Source: Chamaecrista fasciculata | Taxonomy: Eukaryota; Streptophyta; Magnoliopsida; Fabales; Fabaceae | Length of the DNA stretch: 64,000 bases | Assembly: GCA_003254925.1 (NCBI GenBank) | Contig: QANZ01005169.1 | Location: forward strand, 1-64,000 | Direction of reading: 5' to 3' | Shown here: positions 24,671 to 37,489 of the stretch, in pieces | How the letters are laid out: each line of letters opens with the position of its first letter | Position numbering within the stretch: the first letter of the stretch is position 1 | Translations under genes and position numbers: made by a program | The notes under the pieces: generated by a model | What the model saw: only the letters and a program-made list of their open reading frames with translations | Told to the model about the DNA's origin: nothing | Databases searched by the model: none

Positions 24671-25148
24671 TTGATAATAAATGTGAATTTCACTCTAAAA
24701 AATATTAAAATTTTGTTGATAAATGATTTGTAAATATTGTTATAAATGCTAATTGAATCTGAAGGCATGTCATCCTAACCTAACTCATCGATCTTAAATT
24801 TTCTTTCTACGAAAAAATTATCACTTTATGAAAAATTAATTATATTCTTTATAGTGGACTCAATCTCCTTCAACAATTTAACCTCTTATTTTTTTTCATC
24901 CCAATTTGGTAATAAATGTGAATATCACTCTAAAAAATATTAAAATTTTGTTTATAAATGATTTGTAAATATTGTTATAAATGCTAATTGAGTCTAGAGG
25001 CATGTCATCTTAACTCAACTCATCGATGATCTTAAATTTTCTTTCTACAAAAGAATTATCACTTTATGAAAAAATAATTATATTCTTCATAGTGAACTCA
25101 ATCTCCATCAATAATTTAACCTCTTAATTATTTATTCATCCCAATTTT
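24671..25148. repeat. Tandem duplication, two units with a 235-bp period
   Basis: Unit 1 (24671-24907) and unit 2 (24908-25148) are in direct orientation. Both contain TAATAAATGTGAAT, TTGTAAATATTGTTATAAAT, GGCATGTCATC and AAATTTTCTTTCTAC in the same order. A partial third start (TTCATAGTGAACTCAATG) follows at 25146. Confidence 0.9.
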
Positions 25149-25303
25149 CATAGTGAACTCAATGATCCTTAAAGATTAAATGATCTTTAGCCAGTCACCA
25201 ACGATGACACTAGAAACCCTCTCAAGAAAGAAAGGGTCATCAGGAAAAGCAACAATAATAGGACACGGCTGAACCCATAACCCTTACCCTCAGAAACCTC
25301 GAG

Positions 25304-25332
25304 AGAAGAAGAAGAAGAAGAAGAAGAAGAAG
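25304..25332. repeat. GAA trinucleotide microsatellite
   Basis: A (GAA)n run of about 29 bp. Read on the minus strand it gives a poly-Ser stretch within an open frame that I consider spurious. Confidence 0.9.
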
Positions 25333-26495
25333 ACAAAGACAAGGTTATGGGTTTACCTGGATCCGTCGTTTGATGATGAAGAAGAAGAAATCGCAGAGAA
25401 ATGCTTTTGTCGAAAAATGCAACCACCATCGAAACTCCTTACAGGGAAACACAACAATGATCGATTAACCTATGAGACAAGGAGAGATTCCAACCAGGTT
25501 TAGAAATGAAAAACATCAGTGGGATTAGGACAAGAACAAACGAGACCAAATTTAACACATAGCTCTAATTTCATTGCGTTCGGATTTAAAACAAAAGAGA
25601 TATAACCATATTCAATAGTTACTGACTAAAAAGGAACAAAAAAAAATATTAAGGACCAAAACAATACTTTGGATGAATATTAGGGACTAAAATAAAAATT
25701 TAGTCAAAACAATATATCGTCCCCCCCCCCCCCAACTGAAAATCTTGGCTCCACCCCTGATGGTAATATAAACTCGGAAAGGGTTGGCACCCATAGGCGT
25801 CAAGGTGACTAGCAACCGCCAGCGGCTAACCTCACTCCATACTAGCAATCGACAACGTTCCACGATCAAGGCCTTAGGATCTGCATAGTGATAACACAAC
25901 ATTAATGAACATTAACCATTGTCTATGTAGCAATTATCAACAATGATGGGCATTAACTATTATCAATTAATGATTTTTTCGATTAATGCAGTCAGGGAAT
26001 TCCTCCCCTAATCAAGGGATTTCCATGTTAGAACTAAAGCTCCCCCAATCATAAAAGGGAAAGAATGAACTAAAAAGGTACATAATATCACAATGTGACA
26101 CTCACCAATTCTCTCATACTCTCGTTAACTGGTATAAGCATCGGAGGTGAATTATAGGGAAACCTTTTTGTCATTTATTGACTTGCAGGAAATCATCATC
26201 GAATTTCCTCTCTGAACCAAGTAAAACTTCTCGAGCCAGAACCAAATTTATCAAGCAACGAAAAGGAAACATAATTCACCTACTAAAAACTACAAACTAA
26301 AACATAAAATATCAATATAGATATGCCCGACAAATTTAGCATTCAAACATTCAAAAAGAAAAAAAAGATAAGATCAAAATTTTCGTAAATCATAGATATA
26401 GGAATCACGTGGAAGGATTTGATCTGATGAGTAGGAGAATATAATAAAGCCTCATTTGTAAGGTTTGTATTTTGCAATTATCCTCCCATATATAT
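25333..26495. other. Intergenic DNA with a poly-C tract
   Basis: A run of 12 C lies at about 25721-25732, followed by AACTGAAAATCTTGGCTCC, a phrase common at edges of old plant repeats. No gene supported. Confidence 0.4.
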
Positions 26496-26741
26496 TGTTC
26501 CGGGAACGGGTAGGTTCGTACTTAGAGGTCTAGAGCAACAATAAAGAAACACATAAAGTGATAAAACAACGGATAAATATAATCAAAGTAAATAACAATA
26601 ATAAAATCAAATGAAAGAACAGTCCTTGGGAGGTTCTCGATAGGGGAGAAGTAAAGTACTTAGAGTAAGCACTAGGTAAGACAAGAGAACTTAGAGCGAA
26701 AGTAAATAGAAATATGTTCGTAAGAGCTCAAAGGGATATGA

Positions 26742-26745
<4 letters not shown>

Positions 26746-26791
<46 letters not shown>
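26746..26791. repeat. CT dinucleotide microsatellite
   Basis: A (CT)n run of 46 bp, inside the LTR-like block. Confidence 0.95.
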
Positions 26792-26796
<5 letters not shown>

Positions 26797-27419
26797 TTCA
26801 GACTAAGGAATGCTTAACCCTTTCTCTGAGGAATGAGGAGGTATTTATAGAGGTGGTTGGTGACAGTTATGCTGAGAGTGTGAAGCTCAAGATGTGGGAA
26901 ATGGAGAACGTAGGAACATGGTTCCGTAAAATACAGAAAGTGGACAATGAGAGAAGGTGGAGCTTAAGATGCGGGAAAGTGGAAAAATGGAGGTGAGGTA
27001 ACTGTTAGCTCAGGGGCTGATGTGAGAAGGTGACGTGGGCATCTTGAGAAGTAACTGTCAACTCAAGGGGTTAATGAGGGAAGGTGACGTTGGCATCTTG
27101 ACAAGCAAGGAAGGAGGGTCTGAGCTAAATGGAACATTACCTCATTTACTAAAGACTAAGTTTTTACCTTACTCAAAGCGATCGTGGCCAAGCACGAAGA
27201 AGCCTTTACTTCAATCCTACCAAGCCACACCCTAGGATTGTTCCCGGGGAAGGAGGGAGGAGGCGTCTCCCTTCCTTCACAACATTCCCTACCTTGTCTA
27301 AGTAAGGATGTTGCGGGTGACGTGTGGCCTATGTCAAGCCTACATAAGGTGTCTTGTTCTTATATACTTAGACATCTCTTAGACGCATTGAAGGCTTCCT
27401 CTTGGTTGTTTGCCCCTTA

Positions 27420-27535
27420 GATGCCTTGGAGGCTTCCATCTCTTGAATGCCTCGGAGGCTATACCTTAGAGGCTTCAAGCTCTTGGATGCCTAGGAGGCT
27501 ATGTCTTGGAGGCTTCCGTCTCTTAGGCCCCCTTC
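27420..27535. repeat. Imperfect tandem GGAGGCTTC / GATGCCT units
   Basis: Four or five imperfect units of about 25-35 bp containing TTGGAGGCTT, CTCTTGGATGCC and GGAGGCTATG follow one another at the right edge of the GC-rich block. Confidence 0.65.
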
Positions 27536-27545
27536 AATCCTCAAA

Positions 27546-28555
27546 AAATAATGTATACAAACAATAGTGCATTTTTAAGTTTTAAATTATAAAATTAATA
27601 TATAAATAATTATTATATTATAATAAAAATTAAATTTTAAGAGTTGTTTAACTATTTAAATATATTTTGTTTTTTCAATATTAAAATAAAGAAGTTATAA
27701 AAAGTTATTTCCTTAATAATATCCTGTTACTCTTCAACAAAACTATTAAAAAATAATATATAATGTGAATATTATATGATTTTAGAAGTAAATTATCATA
27801 AAACTCCAAAATTGATGGGATTTGTGTAAAGAGAATGAAGGTTTTGATAGTATGATCACTATTCTTAAGAAAATTAATAATTCAATATTTTGTGTTGATG
27901 AGTTTGTATAACACATTTCTTTCAAATTGTTGAAAGTTAGATTGAAATTGTTAGAAAGAAGAGCTATAAATTGCCCAAGTGTATCTATATTATAGCAACA
28001 AAACTTTATATATTCTTTTTAATTTATTTTATTACAAATGATTAAACAAAACTATATAAATTCTTCTTCATATATCCTTCAACTAGGGCCTAGCCGCGAT
28101 GAGCAAGGGATGAATTGACCATGTGTAGATATTAAATAGTATGTGATAATTATTAAATTTGAACTTGTCGCTTAATCCACCCAATCCGATAATGTCAAAT
28201 TAAATTATGTTCGAGTGAGTCCATAAGGTTTAAAAAATATTTTTAAAAATACATATTCAACTCAAACCGAATATTCCTTTCACCATTTTAACCAAACTGG
28301 AGCAATAAAGAGTGTGATACATCACGGAGGGGCTTTCTCTCACTTTTTGGATGGTTTTCACTTTATGGGTTTGAACAGTGCGGTGATTTTTAATCACAAA
28401 AACAAGAGTTGGTCTCACTATTTTCTTGTGTCTGTAGGGAATAAAGATAATGTGGATAAAAATGTAGTGGTATACAATAGAAAGAATGAGTATCGTTTCA
28501 GTTCGAAATCAAAAGAGATGAAGTCGGTTTTGGGAAAATGGTGGTGGTGGTGAAG
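27546..28555. other. AT-rich intergenic DNA
   Basis: No gene supported. A short plus-strand frame at 28314-28553 has no recognisable motif and runs into the foldback-repeat fragment that follows. Confidence 0.4.
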
Positions 28556-28559
28556 ATAT

Positions 28560-28770
28560 GATGAATGAAGGACTTTGAGCTGAGGGACCAAAACAAAACT
28601 TTGAGCAAATTTGGGGGACCAAAATAGGACTTTGACCCCAAAAAAATTGAAGTTAGAGTATAATTGACAACAATGTAAAACGTTGGGGCATAACTAACAT
28701 AAAACAAACGTTGAGGGCATAACTGAAACTTACCCAAGACGTTAAGGGCACCAACAGGTGTTTTCCCTTA
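28560..28770. repeat. Half of a foldback element (GAGGGACCAAAA family)
   Basis: Carries the phrases GAGGGACCAAAA, GGGGGACCAAAATAGGACTTT, GGGGCATAACT and AAACAAACGTT in the same order as the right arm of the full palindrome at 30312-31001. Only one arm is present. Confidence 0.75.
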
Positions 28771-30311
28771 TATGAATATTATATATCATATATTTATACT
28801 TCACCATTACTATTTTGAAAATTATATAAAAATAGGTATGGAAATATATATATATAGACATTTTTTATTTTAATAGAAAAGTTCCTATTTTTTATTGGTT
28901 AATTATCGTCGTGTATCTCCTTTGGTGGAGGGAGAGATCAACCTTAGCCGGGAATGGTGAATTGCAAGTATTGCATCTAAAATGCAAGTTTTTATGAACT
29001 AAAAGTGCGTGTTTTAGAACAATGTTTAGAGAATTGAAATTTCTTGAATGACCTTTGGAGGCAACGCATGAGTAGCAGAGGCCATAATTTCCCATGTTCT
29101 GGGCATCCTAATTCAAGAGTCTAAACTTTTCCAAATCTTCAACAATGAGTCTAGAATTCTTTGATCTTTCTTTAGGAATTTATGAGACTGACTTTTGTAT
29201 TGAAAAATCTTTATTTTTAGATAATATTAACATAAAATGTAACAAATATATAGATATGTCGATCAGGTCGGGTTAAGATGAGTTGAGTGGAGTTAACTCG
29301 TATAACTTAGTCAAATCCACTTTTATATGAAAATGTAATTCAAATAAACTCATTCAAGTAACTCTATCAGATTGAACACGACAATTTTAAGTAAAATCGA
29401 TTAAATTGGACTCAATTTTGCTCACTTTTATATCTTTAACTTATTCAATGTAAGACTTTAATTAATTACTAAATATATTAACAAAATTTGTGTGTGTATC
29501 TATTGGATTTGACAATACTTTTTTTTTTTTGGCCTGAGATTTGACAATACTTTGAGTCTTCTCTTTGATGAAACATTGACTCTTTTACACACACACGCGG
29601 TAATGACATATGAGTTCTTATGAAAACCCAATTACCCAAATCTATCTTTACTTCTCCACTTTGCATGTGCCTCTCTACCCGCTTGAAAGTTATGTCTCAC
29701 CTTCCATTCTCTCTCAAACATCACTAATCACTCCCTAACGTACCTAATTTTGCTATAAATGTATATTTTATCTTATGCCTTATTAGCTAAAACAATCATC
29801 ATTTGGCCAGCTTTTTTTCTTTTTGTTCAAAACAAAAGTGTTCTTGTTTCAATATTTGTATGGTCCTGGTTGGATATTCTTATAATTGATTAGCTAATAG
29901 TGGTAATAAGGTTGTAGCATATTTGATTATTTGTACATGTAAAGAAAACTTTGTGGCCTCAAGAATACCAATTGCCTAACAATAACGTGGCCAACATTAT
30001 TACTATTAGCTATTGAGAAGATTGTGGATTATTTATTCTTTTCCCGTTTTGGCTTAGAGATTGATTGAGTGGTTGGTGATATTCTCATCAAATACTCTTT
30101 TTTTTTGCCATTGCTCCTTAGTCCAAGACTATTGGAAAATTATCAATAGTGGTTTATTAATGTCCAAATTTTAGATTATTAAATTAGTATTTTTCACTAT
30201 TTAGTTTCTTCTTTGGAGTCAATAAAAAAAGATATATATATATATATATAGTATAATAATTAAAATATAATTTGATAGAGTAATCAATCGATCGGCCTAC
30301 TATGATAGCAT
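28771..30311. other. AT-rich intergenic DNA
   Basis: No gene or bounded element recognised. Contains an AT microsatellite near 30232-30250 and short frames without motifs. Confidence 0.4.
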
Positions 30312-31001
30312 GGTAAAAGACCATTTCGTGTTCTTAACGTTTGGGTTCAATTTCAGTTATGCCCTTAACATTTGTTTTGTGTCAGTTTTGACACCAATGA
30401 TTTGCCCCAATGTGAAACATTGGCGTCAATTATACCCAAACTTCAATTTTTTTGGGCCAAAATCCTATTTTGGTCCTTCAAGTTTGCTCAAAGTTTCGTT
30501 TTGGACCCTCAAGTCTCTTGCGAACTTTCCGACGAGATATACGGCGACCCCGACAACTACGAAAACTCCTAATCCAAGGTTTTTTGACCTCATGAGTTCA
30601 ATGACGCCTCCATTTTGAGAAAAAATGACTAGCAAGCCGCCGAAAAATTACATAATCCCCAAAAAATTACACAATCGCCGAAAATCATATTTCCGGTCAT
30701 TTGTTCGTAAAATAAAGGCCGCCATTGAATTCATGAGGTCAAAAAACCTTGGATTAGGAGTTTACGTAGTCGTCGGGGCCCGCCGTGTATCTCGCCGAAA
30801 AGTTCGTCGGAGACTTGAGGGACCAAAACGGATCTTTGAGCAAACTTGAGGGACCAAAATAGGACTTTAGCCCAAAAAAATTGAGGTTAAGGTATAATTG
30901 ACACCAACGTTTCACATTGGGGCATAATTGACACAAAACAAACGTTAGAGGCATAACTGAAACTGACCCCAAATGTTAGGGGCACGAAAGGATTTTTACC
31001 T
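30312..31001. mobile_element. Foldback (long inverted repeat) element
   Basis: The two arms, each about 320 bp, are inverted copies. Left: GGTAAAAGACCATTTCGTG, TGCCCCAATGTGAAACATTG, TTTTGGTCCTTCAAGTTTG, CCTAATCCAAGGTTTTTTGA. Right: the same phrases reversed, ending GGATTTTTACC. The loop (about 30620-30720) is short. No coding function; frames inside follow the repeat. No convincing target duplication was found. Confidence 0.85.
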
Positions 31002-32839
31002 AAAAAGTTGTTAATTTCGTATCTCTCAATAATTTTGTGTCTAATGTTACTACAACTTTTTCTAACTTAAACTTCAAAGATGTTTCATAGAGGCCACTTA
31101 TGCGAAATTCGTGCCTACTTATATTCACAAATGGCTAAAATCTCAAATTGGCCCTTTATGATTTCAAATTTGTCCTTTATGTTTCATTTGTTTTAAATTA
31201 GTCTTATATATTTTCATAATTTCTCAAATTGGTATCAAACTTAATTTCAAAACACGATTTAATCTAATTTGCTAACGATCTCAATTGGACAGAGAAATAA
31301 CTCTTTAAGAGTTAACACATAAGTTCAGACTCGTTGTATTTGGACTTGAAATGAGAGAGACATGACCAACTTCACTTATTATTTTATCATGAAACGAGTT
31401 ATTCACTTTTGAAACTTTATTTGACCTCGTTTGTTGATGGTCCCAAAGTACTCTTCGAAATAAACTCATAACTCTAAATTCGTCGCATTTAAACTTGAAA
31501 CAATAAAGATATGACTATATTAAGTACTTTTGAGACCAATTTAAGAAATTATAGAAATACTTAGAATCAATCTAAAACAAATGAAATATAAGGTACTAAT
31601 TCGGAATCCACCCCATACATAAGAAACCCATTTAAGGTTTTGGTCTTCACAAATTGAAAGGGGGTATTAAGGAGAGAGAGGAATGGGTGGCTAGAAACAT
31701 ATAGAAGATAGAGAAAAAGCTTGAGAGGGATATAGGGATAGAATAGAAATGTGGGGGGTTGGAGACAGAGTGTGATTGGGAATTTCAGGATATGAAGGGA
31801 ACAGATTGAACTGTTTGGTATTGTAGATGGAAATGTCATCTTCGAAACTCACACACACACACACATACATAGTGAACAAGTCTTTGGATTGGATTGGATC
31901 TCATTGTGACTAGTGTATGAGAAAATATAGTCCATAAAAGATATTCCAATAATAGATATTCAAGTTCTTGAAAGTTTTAGTTTACATATTATTGCTTTTG
32001 AAAGGGAACAATATTTTGTTGGTTTATAAAATTGACATCAATTTTTAATTCTGTCTCTCAAATCTCAATATTTATTTACTGTCATGTTTGTCCTTTAATA
32101 TTTTATATTTTGATCAATTTTATCTTTTGAATAATTTCTTTTAATAAATTAACAACAGACTCCGTCGTGTTTTTTCATATGAGTTAAAATTTAAATTTCT
32201 TTTTCAACCAATTCTATAGTACATATTATTAGTCACGTATTTGTTGTTAATATTTGATTAAAGTTAGTGCTAATGATCAAAATATGAAATTTTAGCCTTT
32301 AGAGACAAAATTGACAGTAAAAAATATTAGGGACAAAATTAAAAATTAATATAAAGTTTTTTTTTTTTTAAAAAAGTACTTTTACATTTTTGAAAGTTAT
32401 ACTTATGGACGCAATATAATTAGTCTTTTAAACTCATGTTTTATTTATTAACTTGAAAAAATAAAATGACTAAATTATATTTACTTTCATGTGTCTGAAA
32501 AATTATTAAAAAATGTAAATTAAATTTTTAAAAACTAAAGTGTTAAGTCGTATATCTTTTTATACCAATTTATATGTTTATTGTAGCTACGATTCATAAG
32601 ATTGCTCATTCTTCTAACTTTGGGCCCTCTTTCCGACACTATCTTTTGTCTCATAGTATTTTCATACCTGATTTTGTCCTCTCACCACTTTGCATCTAAC
32701 GCCATTACCGGATCTCACTCAAACAATTTTATCATAAAAACTTCAACAATTAATGCCTCTCACTATTGTACCACTATGCAAACATCAATGAAAGGACAAC
32801 ACACCTACCTTTTTACAAACTCTAAATCTATAGAATTTA
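31002..32839. other. AT-rich intergenic DNA
   Basis: Contains a CA microsatellite at 31848-31866 and AGTCTCTAAA-type repeat debris. No gene recognised. Confidence 0.4.
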
Positions 32840-33440
32840 AATTTGATGTCTTGCTTATAATGATATAACACAGTGAATATCAATCATGCTTGCTACTTGT
32901 CAATGTATTGCTGCAAATACTTTCTGAATGATCAAACTCCAATTCCCCAATTTCTCAAGTTGGGTTGGTCTGTTTTTTAACAGATCCAACTTGTACCATG
33001 TGCCATTGGAAAGCCCATATTTCAAGCTTCAATCACAAGCTTAATTATATTCTAACCCTCTTCTTTCTTCTGGAGTTAGAATTAGAAATTTCAGGCTTGC
33101 TTACTAGGAATGGCAATTTGGAGGAGATGCATTAATTAATATATATATATATATATATATTCAGTATTGATTGGATACCAGATATTATAGAAGATATAGA
33201 TAGTGAAGAGTCAAAAAAAAAATTCCATGATATCAAGTGAATACAAATGCTGTGAATATGTGTATTTAGTGGTTAAAGCTAACCCGTCAATCTAACCGAA
33301 CCTACAAGATTGGATTGGTAAGTTGGTTGGGTGTGAAAAAAATGAGCCAGCAATAGTTTGAGTTAGGCTGCAAGTTTTAAAAATCTGAGTCAGCTCAACT
33401 CAATTCAACCCAATCCGTCAACCTACACTACTTAATTTTT

Positions 33441-33903
33441 TGGGTAAATTACATTTTAGTATCTTGCTCTATGGACCAGTTTCACTTCGGTACCTTGTTC
33501 TTTTAAAAGTGACATTTTGGTATCCTGTTTCTTGTATTGTTAACACTTTGGTACCAAAATTTATTTTTCTGTTAAGTTTTGACGACGAACACGTGCATTG
33601 TAAAAACACACAAATGTCCATTTTTCACGATTCAGACACTAAAACACTAAAACATCGTAAAAAACACTAAGATTCGAAGTGAGAGAATTTTAGAATGTTT
33701 AAAAAAAGACATTTTGATGTTTTTACCGTACACGTGATGTGATGGTCACATGTGACTTCGCCATCAAAACTTACTAAAAAAATAAACTTGGATACCAAAG
33801 TGTTAACAATGCAAAGAACAATGTATCAAAGTGTCACTTCTGAAAGAACATGGTACTAAAATGAAACTGGTCCATAAAACAAAGTACCAAAGTGTAATTT
33901 ACC
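33441..33903. mobile_element. Palindromic Mutator-type MITE (GGGTAAATTACAC family), copy 1
   Basis: Ends are TGGGTAAATTACATTTTAGT and the inverse of GTACCAAAGTGTAATTTACC. It is flanked by a perfect 9-bp duplication TTAATTTTT (33432-33440 and 33904-33912). Arms repeat the words CTTTGGTACC, TTCTTT and AAAAGTGACATTTTGGTA. A 9-bp duplication with long inverted ends fits Mutator-like elements. Confidence 0.88.
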
Positions 33904-33993
33904 TTAATTTTTTTTTACCAAAACGCTACATATTATATATTGGGCTTCATCAAGTGTATATAGATAAAATTTGATGTATTGCTTTTTGCTTTT

Positions 33994-35696
33994 TGTTGTG
34001 GTTGTTATGAAATGAAATGGTAATGAAATTGTTTTGGAATGTGTGTTAAAGGTGAATATTTATAATGAAGGTTGGAGTTGCTTTATGTAATGAAATGAAA
34101 GGACCAAAATGTAAATAACATGAAAATTTTAAAAACCTTCTATTCGGTCCACAATTCTATATCGATTCAACGAATTGGTCCTTACGAAGTGAAATGTGTG
34201 TCTCGACCCGTAAAAAATCGCATTCATCAATGATTGGGTCTCTCTTAAATTCAATGACCAAAAAATAAATTTAGGGACCAAAGTAGAATAATCTTTACAA
34301 ATTCATGGACCAAATAATTTATCTTCAGCTAACAATAAATTATTATTCAGAATTTGATAAATAATTTCAACAGTATACTGTATATTAAAAAATAAGATAA
34401 TTAATTGAAAAAAATAATTTATTTAAAAGATTACTGTTTTTTAATTTTAGGGTAAATTACACTTTGGTATCCTGTGGTTTGACCCTATTTCACTTTGGTA
34501 CCCTGTGGTTTGAAACTTGACACTTTGGTACCCTGTGGTATTCTCCATTAACACTTTGGTACCCTTTGGAGCTATTTTGTAATTTTAACCANTATATATT
34601 TTTGAGTATGAATTATATATTTTTCTAAATTTTTTTTCAGTTGTTGCACTACAAAAAAATTACCCATATATATACTGGAGGAGAGACCAACATGTATATT
34701 TTTTTGGTATGAATTATATATTTTTTTCTCATTATTGGTTTTGAATTTTATTTTGAATATTGTACACTACAAAAAAAATATTATATATATATATATATAT
34801 ATACACTGGAAGAGGGACCAAATTGTAAAGTTTTGGTGATTGAATTATATATTTTTTCCTATTACTATTTTTTAATTTTGTTTTTATATTTTTACATCAC
34901 AAAAAATATTACCGATATATATACTGGAGGAGGGACCAAAACATACATTTTGGGGTTCTGAATTATATATTTGATATTATGGACCAAAATGTAAATAACG
35001 TGGACAGAATTATTTTATTTTAAATTTTAACACTAAAAAATATTAGTAATTTATTTAAAAAATAGAAGAAGGACTGGTACCGGTATATAAAAATTATATA
35101 TTTTGATTATTCACTTATTGACTCGTTGAATTGGTATAATTTCAAGGACTAAAATAATTTTTTAGATAAATTAATATAAATTATATATCATATAATATAA
35201 TATATTTGTAAAAAAAAATATTTATATATTATTATATTATATATATACGCTACATATATATATATACAATTATACCCGCCTGGTGTGTGGCATAGATATA
35301 TATACATTATAATATAATATGAATATATATATATATATGTGTGTGTGAGATAGAGAGAGGGAGTATGAGTAAGAAAAAGAGAAAAGAAAATAGTAAGAAA
35401 TGATGAATGGAGAGAAAAAGTAGTAAGTGTAATAAATGAGAGTATTGGAAATTACCATTTTGTCAAATATTTTTTTTAGATTTGTATTAGAGTATAAGTA
35501 ATTATAGGTATTTGAATATGGGTAGTTAGTAATTGGGTATAAAAATGTAATGAAATGATGTTGTAATGAAATAATATTTTTGTAATGAGTTTGTAATTGG
35601 TAAACAAACAGTTTTTTTTACACTGTAGCTCAAGTTATGTATTAAAATAGAGATAATGAGTTTATAATGAAATTAGAATTGAATCCCAAACACACC
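33994..35696. mobile_element. MITE-like element with TAATGAAAT ends, copy 2
   Basis: Ends GAATCCCAAACACACC; its left edge (near GTTGTGGTTGTTATGAAATG) is degenerate. Shares interior phrases with copy 1 at 22761, including GGAGAGACCAA.ATGTATATTTTT in three local repeats, GGACCAAAATGTAAATAAC and GTAATGAAATGA. It splits the second unit of the local duplication. A truncated GGGTAAATTACACTTTGGTA element (34448-34590) lies inside it. Confidence 0.6.
34448..34590. repeat. Truncated GGGTAAATTACAC-family MITE
   Basis: Starts GGGTAAATTACACTTTGGTA and repeats CACTTTGGTACCCTGTGG three times. The inverted right arm is missing. Nested in the larger element. One ambiguous base lies just beyond, at 34592. 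Confidence 0.7.
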
Positions 35697-36620
35697 ATTA
35701 TAATGATATATTACAGTAAATATCAATCATGCTTGCTACTTGTCAATGTATAGCCTGCAAATACTTTCTGATGATCAAACTCCAATTCATCAATTTCTCA
35801 AGTTGGGTTGGTCTGTTTTTTAACAGATCCAACTTGTACATGTGCCATTGAAAAGCCCATATTCCAAGCTTCTATCACAAGCTAAAGTTTATTATAACCC
35901 TCTTCTTTATTCTGGAGTTAGAATTAGAAATTCCAAGCTTGCTTACTAGGGATGACAATTTGGAAGAGATGCAATAGAAAAAAAAATTATTCACTATTGA
36001 TTGGATACCAGATATTACAGAAGATACAGATAGTAAAAAGTAAATATATATATATATATATATATATGATATTAAGTGAATACAAGTACTGTCAATAGAA
36101 GTGTTAAGTAGTTGAAGCCAATCCGCCAAACCCAAGCCAAATTGCAGGTCTAGGTTAGTAGGTTAGTTTAGTCTGAAAAAAATGAGTCTGGAATAGTTTG
36201 AGTTAGGCCACGGGTTTCAAAAATTTGAGTCTACTCAACTCAATTCAACCCAATCCACTAGTTGACCAGAAAAAAGAAAAAAGAAAAACCCAATCCCCTA
36301 ACCTACACTAAATTTTTTTAAAAACTAAAACGCTAGGTATTATATATTGGGCTTCATTAAATGTATATAGAAAAAATTTGATGTCTTGCTTATGACATAT
36401 TTCGGTAAATATCAATCATCATGCTTGCGCTTTGTGACTTGTCAATGTAAAGATGCAAATACTTTCTGATGATCAATGTCTCAAGTTGGGTTGGTCTGTT
36501 AGAATACTTTCACAAGCTAAAGTGTATTCTAACCCTGCTCTTTATTCTGGAGTTAGAATTAGAAATTTCAGGCTTGCTTATTAGGGATGGCAATTTAGAC
36601 TAGATGCAGTAAAAAATATT

Positions 36621-37489
36621 CAATATTAGTTGGATATTAGATATTATAGAAGGTATAGATAATAAAAAAATTTTAAAAAAAAAATCTCAGATATCAAATG
36701 AATACAAATACTGTAGCCAATATCATATATCTAATACCTTATATATTTGATCAATTTATTTCAACCAAAGGATACCGATTGAATATATTTCATTTTTAAA
36801 TTAAAATATTTTATTATATATCCACTATTTTTTAGATATTTCAACTATTTCAAATATACTAGATATTTCGAGCATTAGATAAGGCATAACACAAATAAGA
36901 TACAAGTTTTGTATAAAATAAACAAATAGGAATAGAGATGGTGATAAAAATATTAGATATCCTACCCATTGTCATCCTTATTTATGATTTGGCCACTTTC
37001 CAAAACCCTGTTTGCAAAATAGTTTTTGTTTAATCTTTTTGTTAATGGAATTGGCAATACCTTTGACAGAACCAAATATGGGTGTTAATTGTTAACTGAA
37101 TTCAATACAAACTAGCCAAATCTAGTGGCGACACTGGAGCTCTCAGAAGAGCGATCATGACTAACAAGGGCATTTCATAATATCCACACATATAAGATCA
37201 TCATCCTTTAGAGTTTAGACAAAGCATGCTTCATGTAAATTTTGTATAGTTTGGACAAATCTAAAGAATTCCCTTCATATGAAATTGCAAAAGGAGAATT
37301 TAATACATTTTGCTCAGGAAAAAAATAGTCCTCTTCTCTTCTATTTTTTACCTTAACAAAGGCAAGTTGGCAACTGAGTATTCAAATGTTTCATTTACAA
37401 GCAGTTTTTGCTACTGTCTGCAATGATGGAATGCAGTGATCAGCTCAGCTGCCATAACCAATCAAGAATTTTGATGCTTGTAAGGAGTT
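36621..37489. other. 3' flank of the TBL29-like gene
   Basis: AT-rich with GATATC/TAGATATT repeat debris to about 36960. No gene. Probable 3' untranslated region of the TBL gene adjoins 37490. Confidence 0.45.

Larger units (their letters stand above)
26496..27545. mobile_element. GC-richer LTR-like block
   Basis: Begins TGTTCCGGGAACGGGTAGG after TATAT. It contains a 46-bp CT microsatellite (26746-26791), a GTATTTATAGAGG promoter-like stretch near 26840, and GC-rich sequence ending in near-tandem GGAGGCTTCC / CTTGGATGCCTAGGAGGCT units (27420-27530). This composition differs sharply from the AT-rich surroundings and resembles a retrotransposon LTR. I could not place the right end or a target duplication. 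Open frames inside it show no family features. Confidence 0.45.
32840..36620. repeat. Three-copy local duplication with later insertions
   Basis: Three direct units share TCAAGTTGGGTTGGTCTGTT, TCTGGAGTTAGAATTAGAAA and GGCTTGCTTACTAGG-like phrases. They begin near 32840, 33930/35697 and 36350. Junctions repeat the phrase ATTATATATTGGGCTTCAT (33940 and 36340). Unit 1 holds a foldback insertion (33441-33903) missing from unit 2. Unit 2 is split by a MITE-like element (33994-35696). Unit 3 is shorter, with small deletions. No coding role seen. Confidence 0.8.

Noticed and set aside
25187..25429. Ser-rich minus-strand frame at 25.2-25.4 kb
   Set aside because: The Ser run is a translated GAA microsatellite; no other coding signal.
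30310..30972. Several frames of 60-100 codons at 30.3-31.0 kb on both strands
   Set aside because: All lie in the arms and loop of one foldback repeat and mirror one another.
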